From: Microbacterium neungamense
GTDB taxonomy: Bacteria > Actinomycetota > Actinomycetes > Actinomycetales > Microbacteriaceae
Reading direction: 5' to 3'
DNA: 64,000 bases
Assembly: GCF_024971095.1 (NCBI RefSeq)
Contig: NZ_CP069717.1
Span: 2,108,001-2,172,000 of the forward strand
Of the stretch, positions 35,722 through 44,787 are shown one piece after another. The notes beneath the pieces are model-generated. The model ran no database searches, was not told where the DNA came from, and was given only the letters and a program-made list of their open reading frames with translations. Within the stretch, counting starts at the first letter, position 1. Every line of letters begins with the position of its first letter. The position numbers and the translations under genes are program-made.

Positions 35722-37836
35722 TTACTCGCCCTTGGCCTTCTGGACGATCTCGTCGGCCACGGCCTTCGGGACCTCCGCGTAGCTGTCGAACTCCATCGAG
35801 TAGACCGCGCGGCCCGAGGTCTTCGAGCGCAGGTCGCCGATGTAGCCGAACATCTCCGACAGCGGCACCAGAGCGCGCACGACCTTGACGCCCTGGGCGT
35901 CCTCCATGGACTGGATCTGGCCGCGACGCGAGTTCAGGTCGCCGATGACGTCGCCCATGTACTCCTCCGGCGTACGCACCTCGACCGCCATCAGCGGCTC
36001 GAGGAGCACCGGGTTCGCACGGCGGGCGGCCTCCTTGAAGCCCATCGAGCCCGCGATCTTGAACGCCATCTCCGAGGAGTCGACGTCGTGCGCGGCACCG
36101 TCGACGAGGGTCGCCTTGACGCCCACCATCGGGTAGCCGGCCAGCACGCCGACGTTCATCGCGTCCTGGAAGCCCGCGTCCACCGACGGGATGTACTCGC
36201 GCGGCACACGGCCACCGGTCACCTCGTTGACGAACTCGTAGGTCTTGTCCGCGGTCACCTCGAGCGGCTCGATGGTGAACTGGATCTTCGCGAACTGACC
36301 CGAGCCACCGGTCTGCTTCTTGTGGGTGTAGTCGTGCTTCTCGACGGCCTTGCGGATCGTCTCGCGGTACGCCACCTGCGGCTTGCCGACGTTCGCCTCG
36401 ACCTTGAACTCGCGCTTCATGCGGTCCACGAGGATGTCGAGGTGCAGCTCGCCCATGCCCTTGATGGTCGTCTGACCGGTCTCCGGGTTGAGCTCGGTGC
36501 GGAAGGTCGGGTCCTCCTCGGCGAGCTTCTGGATCGCCAGACCCAGCTTCTCCTGGTCGGCCTTGGTCTTCGGCTCGATGGCGACCTCGATCACCGGCTC
36601 CGGGAAGGTCATCGACTCCAGCACGACCGGCTGGTTGATGTCGGCGAGGGTGTCACCGGTGGTGGTGTCCTTCAGGCCGATCACGGCGTAGATGTTGCCC
36701 GCGGTGAGCTTGTCGACCGGGTTCTCCTTGTTGGCGTGCATCTGGAAGATCTTCCCGATGCGCTCCTTCTTGCCCTTGGTCGAGTTGACGACCTGAGCGC
36801 CCGACTCGAGCTCGCCCGAGTAGACGCGCACGTAGGTCAGACGACCGAAGAACGGGTGGACGGCCACCTTGAACGCCAGCGCCGCGAAGGGGTCCTTCGC
36901 GTCGGGGTGACGCTCGATGATCTTCTCCTCGTCCTTCGGGTCGTGGGCCTCGATGGCGGGGATGTCCAGCGGCGACGGCAGGTAGTCGATGACCGCGTCC
37001 AGCATCGGCTGCACACCGCGGTTCTTGAACGCGGAGCCGCACAGCACCGGGTAGATCTCGGAGGCGATCACGAGCTTGCGGATCGCGCCCTTGATCTCGG
37101 CGACGGTGAGCTCCTCGCCGCCGAAGAACTTCTCCAGAAGCTCCTCGTCCGACTCGGCGACCGTCTCCAGCAGCTGCTGACGGTACTCCTCGGCCTTGTC
37201 CTTCAGGTCGGCCGGGATGTCCTGGATCTCGTACTGGGCGCCCATGGTCACGTCGCCCTTGGCGTCGCCCGGCCACACCAGGGCGCGCATCTCGATCAGG
37301 TCGACGACGCCGACGAAGTCGTTCTCGGCGCCGATCGGCAGCTGCAGCACGAGCGGCTTCGCGCCCAGGCGGTTCACGATGGTGTCGACCGTGTAGTAGA
37401 AGTCGGCGCCCAGCTTGTCCATCTTGTTGACGAAGCAGATGCGCGGGACGTTGTACTTGTCGGCCTGACGCCACACGGTCTCGGACTGGGGCTCCACGCC
37501 CTCCTTGCCGTCGAAGACGGCGACCGCACCGTCGAGCACGCGGAGCGAGCGCTCCACCTCGACCGTGAAGTCCACGTGACCGGGGGTGTCGATGATGTTG
37601 ATCTGGTTCTTGTTCCAGAAGCAGGTCACCGCGGCGGAGGTGATGGTGATGCCGCGCTCCTTCTCCTGCTCCATCCAGTCGGTCGTCGAGGCGCCGTCGT
37701 GCGTCTCGCCAAGCTTGTGGTTGACACCCGTGTAGAACAGGATGCGCTCGGTGGTGGTGGTCTTGCCGGCATCGATGTGGGCCATGATGCCGATGTTGCG
37801 GACCTTGCTCAGGTCGGTGAGCACTTCTTGTGCCAC
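35722..37836 (-). CDS. fusA: elongation factor G
   Basis: Translocation GTPase, 704 residues. G1 [15 protein letters not shown] and switch regions [20 protein letters not shown] are present, as are domains III-V up to the C-terminus. GTG 37836 is chosen because [14 protein letters not shown] is the family N-terminus and GGAGGAACC precedes it; a longer frame to 37902 is not supported. Confidence 0.98.
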   Translation of the reverse strand: MAQEVLTDLSKVRNIGIMAHIDAGKTTTTERILFYTGVNHKLGETHDGASTTDWMEQEKERGITITSAAVTCFWNKNQINIIDTPGHVDFTVEVERSLRVLDGAVAVFDGKEGVEPQSETVWRQADKYNVPRICFVNKMDKLGADFYYTVDTIVNRLGAKPLVLQLPIGAENDFVGVVDLIEMRALVWPGDAKGDVTMGAQYEIQDIPADLKDKAEEYRQQLLETVAESDEELLEKFFGGEELTVAEIKGAIRKLVIASEIYPVLCGSAFKNRGVQPMLDAVIDYLPSPLDIPAIEAHDPKDEEKIIERHPDAKDPFAALAFKVAVHPFFGRLTYVRVYSGELESGAQVVNSTKGKKERIGKIFQMHANKENPVDKLTAGNIYAVIGLKDTTTGDTLADINQPVVLESMTFPEPVIEVAIEPKTKADQEKLGLAIQKLAEEDPTFRTELNPETGQTTIKGMGELHLDILVDRMKREFKVEANVGKPQVAYRETIRKAVEKHDYTHKKQTGGSGQFAKIQFTIEPLEVTADKTYEFVNEVTGGRVPREYIPSVDAGFQDAMNVGVLAGYPMVGVKATLVDGAAHDVDSSEMAFKIAGSMGFKEAARRANPVLLEPLMAVEVRTPEEYMGDVIGDLNSRRGQIQSMEDAQGVKVVRALVPLSEMFGYIGDLRSKTSGRAVYSMEFDSYAEVPKAVADEIVQKAKGE

Positions 37837-37914
37837 GGGGGTTCCTCCGGGATGGTTCAGGAACGAATCAGAGAGTGGGAGCGGATGCCGCGGTGGCGGC
37901 ATCCGCTCTGCCCC

Positions 37915-38385
37915 TTACCAGCGGTAGTGGGCGAAGGCGCGGTTCGACTCGGCCATCTTGTGGGTGTCCTCGCGGCGCTTGACCGCGGCACCCAGGCCGT
38001 TCGAGGCGTCGAGGATCTCGTTCTGCAGGCGCTCGGTCATCGTCTTCTCACGACGGCCCTTCGCGTAGCTGACGAGCCAGCGCAGAGCGAGCGTGTTCGC
38101 GCGGTGCGGCTTGACCTCGACCGGAACCTGGTAGGTCGAGCCGCCGACGCGGCGGCTGCGGACCTCGAGGGTGGGGCGCACGTTGTCGAGCGCCTTCTTG
38201 AGCGTGGCGACGGCGTCCTGGCCGCTCTTGGCCTCGACGCCGCGGAGGGCGCCGTAGACGATCGACTCGGCGAGCGACTTCTTGCCGTCGACGAGGATCT
38301 TGTTCACGAGCGAGGTGACGATCGGCGCGCCGTAGACGGGGTCGTTGACGACCGGGCGCTTCGGGGCGGGACCCTTACGAGGCAT
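37915..38385 (-). CDS. rpsG: 30S ribosomal protein S7
   Basis: Primary 16S 3'-domain binding protein, 156 residues ([20 protein letters not shown], then [20 protein letters not shown], ending [13 protein letters not shown]). Five bp after rpsL. Confidence 0.98.
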   Translation of the reverse strand: MPRKGPAPKRPVVNDPVYGAPIVTSLVNKILVDGKKSLAESIVYGALRGVEAKSGQDAVATLKKALDNVRPTLEVRSRRVGGSTYQVPVEVKPHRANTLALRWLVSYAKGRREKTMTERLQNEILDASNGLGAAVKRREDTHKMAESNRAFAHYRW

Positions 38386-38390
38386 CTATC

Positions 38391-38759
38391 TCAACCCTTC
38401 TTCGCGCCGTAGCGGGAACGAGCCTGCTTACGGTTCTTGACGGCCTGGGTGTCGAGCGCACCGCGGACGATCTTGTAGCGGACACCGGGGAGGTCCTTCA
38501 CACGACCGCCGCGGACGAGCACGAGCGAGTGCTCCTGCAGGTTGTGGCCCTCGCCCGGGATGTAGGCAGTGACCTCGGTGCCGTTGCGGAGCTTCACACG
38601 GGCGACCTTGCGCATCGCCGAGTTCGGCTTCTTCGGGGTGGTGGTGTACACACGGGTGCACACGCCGGCCTGCTGCGGGTTCGACTTCAGCGCCGGAGCC
38701 TTGGTCTTCGAGACCTTAGGCGTACGGCCCTTGCGAACCAACTGCTGAATGGTTGGCAC
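38391..38759 (-). CDS. rpsL: 30S ribosomal protein S12
   Basis: Decoding-centre protein, 122 residues. The conserved loops [18 protein letters not shown] and [18 protein letters not shown] are intact. Lysine at TPKKPNS (the K43 position) is the streptomycin-sensitive residue. First gene of the str operon. Confidence 0.98.
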   Translation of the reverse strand: MPTIQQLVRKGRTPKVSKTKAPALKSNPQQAGVCTRVYTTTPKKPNSAMRKVARVKLRNGTEVTAYIPGEGHNLQEHSLVLVRGGRVKDLPGVRYKIVRGALDTQAVKNRKQARSRYGAKKG

Positions 38760-38922
38760 GTTCTCTCCTCATAGTGCTGCACGGTGACAGCGTGATGGAT
38801 TTCACATCATGACCCACCGGCACGACGGATCCGCCGTGCTGTCAGGTGGTGGGTATGCCGTGGGGGCGAACCGGAGGTACCGGCGCCCTGCATGAGCGCA
38901 CAGGCGTGCGCACACCCGATCA

Positions 38923-38952
38923 AGTGTAATGCGGCGTAACGGCGCCGGTCAA
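38923..38952 (-). promoter_or_regulatory. promoter of the str operon
   Basis: On the minus strand -35 TTGACC (38947-38952), an 18-bp spacer and -10 TACACT (38923-38928). Transcription would start about 155 nt before rpsL, giving a long leader that contains a GCACGGCGGATCCG/CGTCGTGC stem at about 38831-38852 within a wider CCCACC/GGTGGG pairing. Confidence 0.8.
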
Positions 38953-39041
38953 ATGAGCGGATGCCGCGGGGCGCGATCGTCCGGCGCCGCCGCGCGGGTC
39001 CTCCCCGCGCCGCCCCGGTCCGGCCGCCCCGGCCTCACCGC

Positions 39042-41099
39042 TCAGGCGCGCTCGCGCCGCCGGGACGCCATGTGCAGCGCGCCGGCGAGCAGGATCAGGG
39101 TCGCCCCGCCGATGCTCAGGCCCAGCAGGGAGTCCGGGTCGGCGCCGGTGGTGGCGAGGTCGCCGAACGGCGGCGCCGGCGGCTGCTGCCCGGCCGGCGG
39201 CGGGCCGACGGGCGGCTGCGGGCCGGTCGGCGGCTGCGGACCGGTCGGCGGCTGCGGCGCGGGAGCCGGCGCCACGGTGAAGCGGCTGGCGGCGGCCGGG
39301 CCGGTCGCGCTGTTCACCGTCTGCTCGGCGGAGACCGTGTGCTCGCCGACGGCCGGGGCCGGCTCCAGGGCGAGCGACCAGGTGCCGTCCGCGCCGACGA
39401 TGGCCGTGCCGGCGGCCTCGCCGTCGAGGAAGACCTCCACCACCGCGCCGGGGACGCCGGTCCCGGAGATCGCGTTCGGGGCATCCGTGGTCGACGAGCC
39501 GTCCGCCGGGCCGATGATGGCCGGGGCCGGCGGCAGCACGGTGAACGTGCTCTGCGCGGTCTGCACGTCGTCGCCCGCGGTCTGCGTGACGGTGTAGGCG
39601 ACCGGGCCGTAGGGTGCCGCGACCGTCAGGGACCAGGAGCCGTCGGCGCCCACCTCGGTCGTCCCGGTGACGTCGCCGGAGAGGGCGATCGCAGCGCCGG
39701 GCTGGCCGGTGCCGGTGATGGTGACCTCGCCCGCGGGGAGCACGGCATCCGTCTCGGGTGCGGTGATCACGGGAGCGGCGATCGGCGCCTCCTCGACGGT
39801 GAGGCCGAACGGCACCGGCTCGGAGCGGTTGTACCCGCCGTCGGACACCTGCAGCACGTACTCGACGAGCCCCTCGATCACCGGAACCGGGAAGCTCCAC
39901 AGCCCGGCCGCATCGATCGGGACCGGCGTAGTGATGCCGTTCAGGGTGACCAGCAGGGTGTGCCCCGCGGGGCCGGTGCCGCTCACGCTGTCGCCCGGGT
40001 GGGCCGTGGATCCGGCCTGGTGGGAGGTGACGGTCGGCTCGGCGACGTCGAGCATGATCGTGTACCCGCCGGTCCGCTCGAGGCCGCTGAGCAGGTCGGT
40101 CGCGATGGAGAAGTCGCCGATCTGGGGATCCGTGCCGCCCCCGGAGAGCACTCCGACCGCGGTCGTGCCGCGCAGGAACGCGCCGCCGGAGTCCCCGTGG
40201 TCCGACAGCGCCGTGGTCAGGAAGCCCTTGACCCAGTGGCCGGTGCCATTGGTGTCGTTGACCTCGTACCACCCGGTCTCGAGCACCTCGCCGGTGTGCT
40301 GTCCCGTGGTGCGGCCGCTGCGCAGGATCTGGTCGCCCGGCTGTGCGGTGCCGACGGCGGTGACCGGGGTGCCGGAGGCGGACAGGTCGTCGCCGGCCTC
40401 GGTGGTCCAGTCGGTCACGAACGGCTTCAGCGTGAATCCGGCGGCGGTCACGTCGATCGCCGAGATGTCGGTGCTGGCCGGGTCGTTGTTCGCACCGGAC
40501 GTGCCGCCGGGGCCGCCGAACTGCGAGAACGCGAAGGTGCCGAGAATGGTGCCGCCGTCGAGCAGGCCGGGCGAGAAGGTGGGCGGGGCCGGGTAGGTCG
40601 CGGCGTCGTCCTGGCTGGGACGGGTGCGCTCCACCGTCTCGCCGGCCGTGCCGCAGTGCCCCGCGCTGATGATCGCGGGGTCGCCGTCGGGGGTCCAGGC
40701 CGAGAAGCCGAAGGAGCAGAGCGAGCCCTGCCCGGTGGCGCGGTCGATCACGGCGTAGCCGGCGCCGCCGACGACGTCGCTCGTGGCGTGCGCCGTCGCG
40801 GGTTCGCGGTCGGCGAGGACGACGTTCCCGAAGGAGTCCAGCCAGGCCTGCGTCGCGGCCTGCAGCCGGTCGACCTCGGCGGAGACGACGATCTCGCCCT
40901 CGGCGTTGCGTCCGATGCCGTTCACGGCCTCGTCGCTGGTGATGACGTCTTCGGCGAAGGAGGCGTAGGCGCTGCCTTCGGTCGGCGCGGTGTCCTCCTC
41001 CGCGGCCGCTGCCGGCCCGGCGAGCAGGGCGCCGGCGGTGGTCGCGGCGACGAGGGATGCGGGGAGCAGGCGGAGCGCCTTCTTCACGGATGTCTTCAC
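39042..41099 (-). CDS. secreted, sortase-anchored S1-family serine protease
   Basis: The 685-residue protein has a signal peptide (residues 1-33, cleavage likely after AGPAAAA), a trypsin-like domain with SAGHCGT (His148), STDISAID (Asp211) and GDSGGAF (Ser304), three Ig-like repeats each built around GTG.P.G....V and DG.WS (residues ~350-610), a Pro-rich linker and a C-terminal anchor: LATTG at 648-652, a hydrophobic helix and SRRRERA. LAXTG motifs are typical of actinobacterial class E sortases. Substrate is unknown. GTG 41099 is chosen for its AGAGGA site and the basic start KTSVKKALR; a frame to 41210 precedes any signal peptide logic. Confidence 0.85.
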   Translation of the reverse strand: MKTSVKKALRLLPASLVAATTAGALLAGPAAAAEEDTAPTEGSAYASFAEDVITSDEAVNGIGRNAEGEIVVSAEVDRLQAATQAWLDSFGNVVLADREPATAHATSDVVGGAGYAVIDRATGQGSLCSFGFSAWTPDGDPAIISAGHCGTAGETVERTRPSQDDAATYPAPPTFSPGLLDGGTILGTFAFSQFGGPGGTSGANNDPASTDISAIDVTAAGFTLKPFVTDWTTEAGDDLSASGTPVTAVGTAQPGDQILRSGRTTGQHTGEVLETGWYEVNDTNGTGHWVKGFLTTALSDHGDSGGAFLRGTTAVGVLSGGGTDPQIGDFSIATDLLSGLERTGGYTIMLDVAEPTVTSHQAGSTAHPGDSVSGTGPAGHTLLVTLNGITTPVPIDAAGLWSFPVPVIEGLVEYVLQVSDGGYNRSEPVPFGLTVEEAPIAAPVITAPETDAVLPAGEVTITGTGQPGAAIALSGDVTGTTEVGADGSWSLTVAAPYGPVAYTVTQTAGDDVQTAQSTFTVLPPAPAIIGPADGSSTTDAPNAISGTGVPGAVVEVFLDGEAAGTAIVGADGTWSLALEPAPAVGEHTVSAEQTVNSATGPAAASRFTVAPAPAPQPPTGPQPPTGPQPPVGPPPAGQQPPAPPFGDLATTGADPDSLLGLSIGGATLILLAGALHMASRRRERA

Positions 41100-41288
41100 G
41101 TTGTCCTCTGCAATGCGGCCGTGGCGGCCGATGCACCATCGGACACCCTTCGCGCCGTGCTCGGCGTCGAGCCCGGCGGTTCGCATGCTATCCGATATGC
41201 CGGAATGCACGCATCATCCTTCCGGTGAACATTTCGGAACACGACGTCCGTGATCGGCAGGCGTCGGTCGTCCCGAGCCGGGCGCGGG

Positions 41289-41936
41289 TCAGGGGGTGTC
41301 CGGGTCGAAGGGCGAGTCCAGCGCTTCGCTGAGCTCCGCGAGCAGAGCTTCGATCTGCGGTTCCACGTACTGCGAGATGGCGGCCTGCACGCGCAGCCGG
41401 TGACGCAGCAGGATGCCGCAGATCTCCCGGCCGATCATGTTCGCGTACTCGTCGGCCAGCGCGACCTCCTGCCGCAGCGCCGCCTTCGCCTCCTCGCTCA
41501 GCGGGGGCAGGGGCGGCAGATCTGGTGCGGACTCGTCGGCGAGCCCGGCGACGGTGAACAGGAACGGCGCCCCCGGGACCGGATCGGGATCCAGCGGCAT
41601 CCCCTCGAACTCGGGATCCAGGCCCTCCGCCGGCCGGTAGCTCCGGGCCCGGTTGCGCTCGGCCTGCTGGTCGAGCTCGGCCTGGAGCATCGGCAGGTTG
41701 CGTGCCGTGTACTCGGCGACGGCGTGGTCCACGATCGCCTTGATGCGGGTGGAGAGTCCGTGCTGCACGGCGTGCGGGACGTTCGCGCCGATGCCGGCCG
41801 CGGACAGGATCGGCGAGCCCAGACAGCGCCGGCAGGGGGCGACCCGGCCGCGGTGCGTCGCCGGGGCCCAGCGCGGTACCCAGCGCAGCCACGCCTCCAT
41901 GGCCTGACCGACCTGAGTGTCCAGCGACCTCTCCAC
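41289..41936 (-). CDS. conserved hypothetical protein
   Basis: The 215-residue soluble protein is mostly helical, with a CRRC motif near residue 35 and a Pro/Asp-rich centre. I do not recognise a function. Start GTG 41936 is exactly 6 nt after TACCCT (41943-41948, minus strand), so it is leaderless and its start is well supported. Confidence 0.7.
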   Translation of the reverse strand: MERSLDTQVGQAMEAWLRWVPRWAPATHRGRVAPCRRCLGSPILSAAGIGANVPHAVQHGLSTRIKAIVDHAVAEYTARNLPMLQAELDQQAERNRARSYRPAEGLDPEFEGMPLDPDPVPGAPFLFTVAGLADESAPDLPPLPPLSEEAKAALRQEVALADEYANMIGREICGILLRHRLRVQAAISQYVEPQIEALLAELSEALDSPFDPDTP

Positions 41937-42023
41937 GGTTACAGGGTACGACCGCGGCGCCGCCGCGGCGCGGATCCGGGCGCCTCCCGCGGGGCGCGCG
42001 GCGACGCGGCACCCTGCACCGGC

Positions 42024-42518
42024 TCACTCCTCATCGGCGGCACGCTCCCACGGCCAGTGCGGCGGGCGGGCGCGGGTGCGGCGCAGCGCCACGGCGATCC
42101 AGGCGGCGACCGCCGCGGCGAGCAGGAGCACCGCGCTCGGCCCGCGCAGCACGAGCTGCGAGACGGCGGCGGATGCCGGCGCGAGGCCGGAGCCGGCGAC
42201 CAACGCGCTCAGCCACACCGCGGCCAGGTGCGCGAGTCCGGTCACGACGGCCACGAGCGCCACCGGCGGGTAGAGCGGATGCGGGACGCGCAGCACCGGC
42301 CAGAGCATGCCGGTGAACACGGCGACGGCCACGAACATACCGGCGATGCCTGGCCACTGGCCCAGCGCCGACACCGCGATGATGTCGATGTCGGCGAAGT
42401 AGCTCAGCATCCCGAGGCCGAGGATCGCCAGGGCGGCGAAGAGGACGGCGCCCACGGTCAGCGCCGTGACGACGGAGACCCCCGACGGCGCATCGCCGCG
42501 GGGGTCTCCGGTGGTCAT
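42024..42518 (-). CDS. DUF6121-like membrane protein
   Basis: The 164-residue protein has about four membrane helices (roughly 20-42, 52-75, 83-105, 120-145), a short Pro/Gly N-terminus and a Trp/Arg C-terminus (RPPHWPWERAADEE). This pattern matches the small actinobacterial DUF6121 family from memory. It starts 7 bp after the neighbouring gene's stop and is probably co-transcribed with it. Confidence 0.65.
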   Translation of the reverse strand: MTTGDPRGDAPSGVSVVTALTVGAVLFAALAILGLGMLSYFADIDIIAVSALGQWPGIAGMFVAVAVFTGMLWPVLRVPHPLYPPVALVAVVTGLAHLAAVWLSALVAGSGLAPASAAVSQLVLRGPSAVLLLAAAVAAWIAVALRRTRARPPHWPWERAADEE

Positions 42519-42525
42519 TCTCGGC

Positions 42526-43614
42526 TCACCGGGCCAGAGTGGGCCCGGCCTCCAGCGTGCGCTCGTACTCGCGCTGCGCCTCGGCGTTCAGCTCCTTCTT
42601 GCGGGCGCCGCGGCGGGCGACCCAGGCGCCGAACCAGACGGTCAGCTCGCGCGCGAACACGAAGGCGGCGATCGCGAGCGGAGCCAGCAGCTGCTCGTTC
42701 ACCAGCTCGGCCGATGCGGCCGGCCCGATCCGCCAGAACCCGGCCTGGAACAGCTGGCCGAGCAGGTGCCCGCCGTAGGCGGCCGCGGCGACGAACAGTC
42801 CGAAGATCACCCACAGCCCCCAGCGGCCGCGGTTGATGAACACCCCGAGCAGCCAGAAGGCGAGGAAGAACACGACGACCGGCACCCAGAACGACCAGGT
42901 GGTCAGCGGCGCGAGCGCGGCGTCGGCGATGTTCTCGCCGGTGACGTCGCCCTCCAGCGCACCGAGTCCGAGGATCGTGCCGAGGTAGAGCAGGGCGAAG
43001 CACAGCGTCGCGAGCAGGCCGATGCCGGCGGCGGTGCCCCGGTTGCCCAGCTCGCGCGGCGGCTCGGGGGCCTGCACGAAGATCGGCTGCGGCGCCGGGG
43101 CGACGAGCGGCTCGGCGGGCACGACGCGGGTCTCCGCGGATGTCGCCGCGCCCGCACCGTACGCGGTGTCGGCGACGGTGGGGTGCTCCGGGTCGGCGTG
43201 GTAGGTGTGCCGGGTGGTCTCGGGCTCGGCGGTCTCGGCGGCCGCGACGGCGTCGCGCTCCGCCTCCACATCGCGGCGCTCGGCCTCGACGTCGCGGCGC
43301 TCGGCGTCCACATCGTGGCGCTCGGCGTCGAGGTCGCGGCGGTCGGCTTCCAGGTCGCGACGGTCGGCGTCCTGCACGGCACGGTCGGCCGCGGCATCCG
43401 CGTCGCGCTGCTCGGCGGCGCTGAACGTGCCGGGGTGCTCGCGCTCCGCCGCCTCGAACGCGGCGAGGTCGGGGTCCACCGGGGCGACCTGGGCGTCGGG
43501 TCCGGGGACCTCGGCGCGGGCCGCCTCCGCTTCGGCCAGCCCCTCGTTGGCGCTGTCGACGACGTGGTCGACGTCGTCGTGTCGCTCGTTCTTCGGGACC
43601 TCGGGGTCGCTCAT
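42526..43614 (-). CDS. membrane protein with heptad-repeat N-terminal region
   Basis: The 362-residue protein has an acidic N-terminal half containing six tandem seven-residue units (DRRDLEA, DRRDLDA, ERHDVDA, ERRDVEA and so on, residues ~83-125), encoded by a 21-nt tandem repeat around 43270-43395. After a Pro-rich linker come four or five membrane helices (residues ~195-330) and a charged tail. The heptads could form a coiled coil. No function recognised. The ATG at 43614 has GAGAGG upstream; the in-frame codon at 43746 does not. Confidence 0.7.
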   Translation of the reverse strand: MSDPEVPKNERHDDVDHVVDSANEGLAEAEAARAEVPGPDAQVAPVDPDLAAFEAAEREHPGTFSAAEQRDADAAADRAVQDADRRDLEADRRDLDAERHDVDAERRDVEAERRDVEAERDAVAAAETAEPETTRHTYHADPEHPTVADTAYGAGAATSAETRVVPAEPLVAPAPQPIFVQAPEPPRELGNRGTAAGIGLLATLCFALLYLGTILGLGALEGDVTGENIADAALAPLTTWSFWVPVVVFFLAFWLLGVFINRGRWGLWVIFGLFVAAAAYGGHLLGQLFQAGFWRIGPAASAELVNEQLLAPLAIAAFVFARELTVWFGAWVARRGARKKELNAEAQREYERTLEAGPTLAR

Positions 43615-43765
43615 GATGGCTGCCTCTCGTGGAAGGGTGCAGTGCGAGGGTATCGCCGCGGCGGGCGCGGAACCAGGAGGCGTGCCGACGTGTCGCAGCA
43701 CGCGGGCGCCACAGTCCGGCCGGGCATCCGCGGTGCGGACGGGCACCGGCGGAGTCGCGGGCCGA

Positions 43766-43924
43766 TCAGCCGCCGAGCGTGGAGTCGAGCAGGGCGGTCA
43801 GCACGACGACGAGTCCGGGTCCGGCGGGCAGGGCGAGCCAGAGCAGGGCGGCGACGATCGCCGCGCACAGCACGCCGACGATCCAGCTGGCGACGAGGTT
43901 GCGCCCTCCGATCCGTGCCCCCAT
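43766..43924 (-). CDS. small membrane protein, 52 residues
   Basis: MGARIGGRNLVASWIVGVLC is followed by a second hydrophobic stretch, so two helices are likely. The ATG at 43924 is exactly 6 nt after TACCCT (43931-43936, minus strand), which supports it as a real leaderless gene despite its size. Function unknown. Confidence 0.6.
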   Translation of the reverse strand: MGARIGGRNLVASWIVGVLCAAIVAALLWLALPAGPGLVVVLTALLDSTLGG

Positions 43925-44001
43925 GCGCTCAGGGTACGCCCGGGCCGTCGCGTGCGGCGGCGCCGACACACGGGCGCGCCGGGTCCCGGCATCCGTCCGC
44001 G

Positions 44002-44787
44002 TCAGGCCCAGCCGAGCCGCGCGGCCACCGCCTGCGCCGCCCGGCTCGGGAACTCCGGCCAGCCGGGCTCGAGTTCGCGGAGCAGGCCGAACAGCATCCA
44101 CGCCGCCTCCTCCTCCGGGCGGGCGAGGGCCACGGCGATCCGCGACCCCCACTCCGGGAGGTCGCGCTCGAACCGGCGCACCGGGTCGATCGTGTCGCGC
44201 AGCGCCGTGGAGCGCTCGGACAGCCGGCCGCGCACGACCCGCACCAGGTGCTGCACGGCGTGCTGACGGATGAACTGCCCGCCGTTCAGACGCTCCCCGC
44301 GGCGCACCCGGCCGACGCCGAGGAGGAGCTTGACGAGCACGAGACGGGCGTCGTTCTCCGGGTCGAAGCGGTCCGCCGCCGCGGCGCGCTCGCGCGCCCG
44401 CGCCACCAGGGCCGCGGTGGTGCCCTCGGCGTCGTCGACCACGACCGTGGCATCGCCCGCGACCGCGCCGGCGAGCTCCTCGGCATCCGAGAGCGCGAAC
44501 TCGAAGACGTGCCCGTCGTCGTACACCGCGACGAACCCGATCTCGCCCTCGCGCGCGGTGAGCACGATGCGGTCCTGGTCCGGGAGCCAGGAGAGATCCG
44601 GGCGGATCTCGGGCCCTCTCCCGCTCTCGGCGAGCGCGAAGAAGTCGTGATCCGACCACTCGTCGCGCCGGAAGCGCGCCTCGTCGGATGCCGAGCCGAG
44701 CAGCACCAGCCCGCTCAGCCCGTCCCGGGCGCGGACGCCGTCCGCGAGGCCGCGGCTGAGCTCCTCGTACCGTTCCGGGGTCGTCAT
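44002..44787 (-). CDS. nucleotidyltransferase-fold protein
   Basis: The 261-residue protein has a polymerase-beta-type nucleotidyltransferase signature (LLGSASDEARFRRDEWSDHD near residues 29-48, with GS and D.D metal ligands) and a helical C-terminal half. Antibiotic- or tRNA-type nucleotidylation cannot be told apart. It overlaps the GH13 stop by 4 nt (ATGA), so it is translationally coupled to the maltose operon. Confidence 0.7.
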   Translation of the reverse strand: MTTPERYEELSRGLADGVRARDGLSGLVLLGSASDEARFRRDEWSDHDFFALAESGRGPEIRPDLSWLPDQDRIVLTAREGEIGFVAVYDDGHVFEFALSDAEELAGAVAGDATVVVDDAEGTTAALVARARERAAAADRFDPENDARLVLVKLLLGVGRVRRGERLNGGQFIRQHAVQHLVRVVRGRLSERSTALRDTIDPVRRFERDLPEWGSRIAVALARPEEEAAWMLFGLLRELEPGWPEFPSRAAQAVAARLGWA

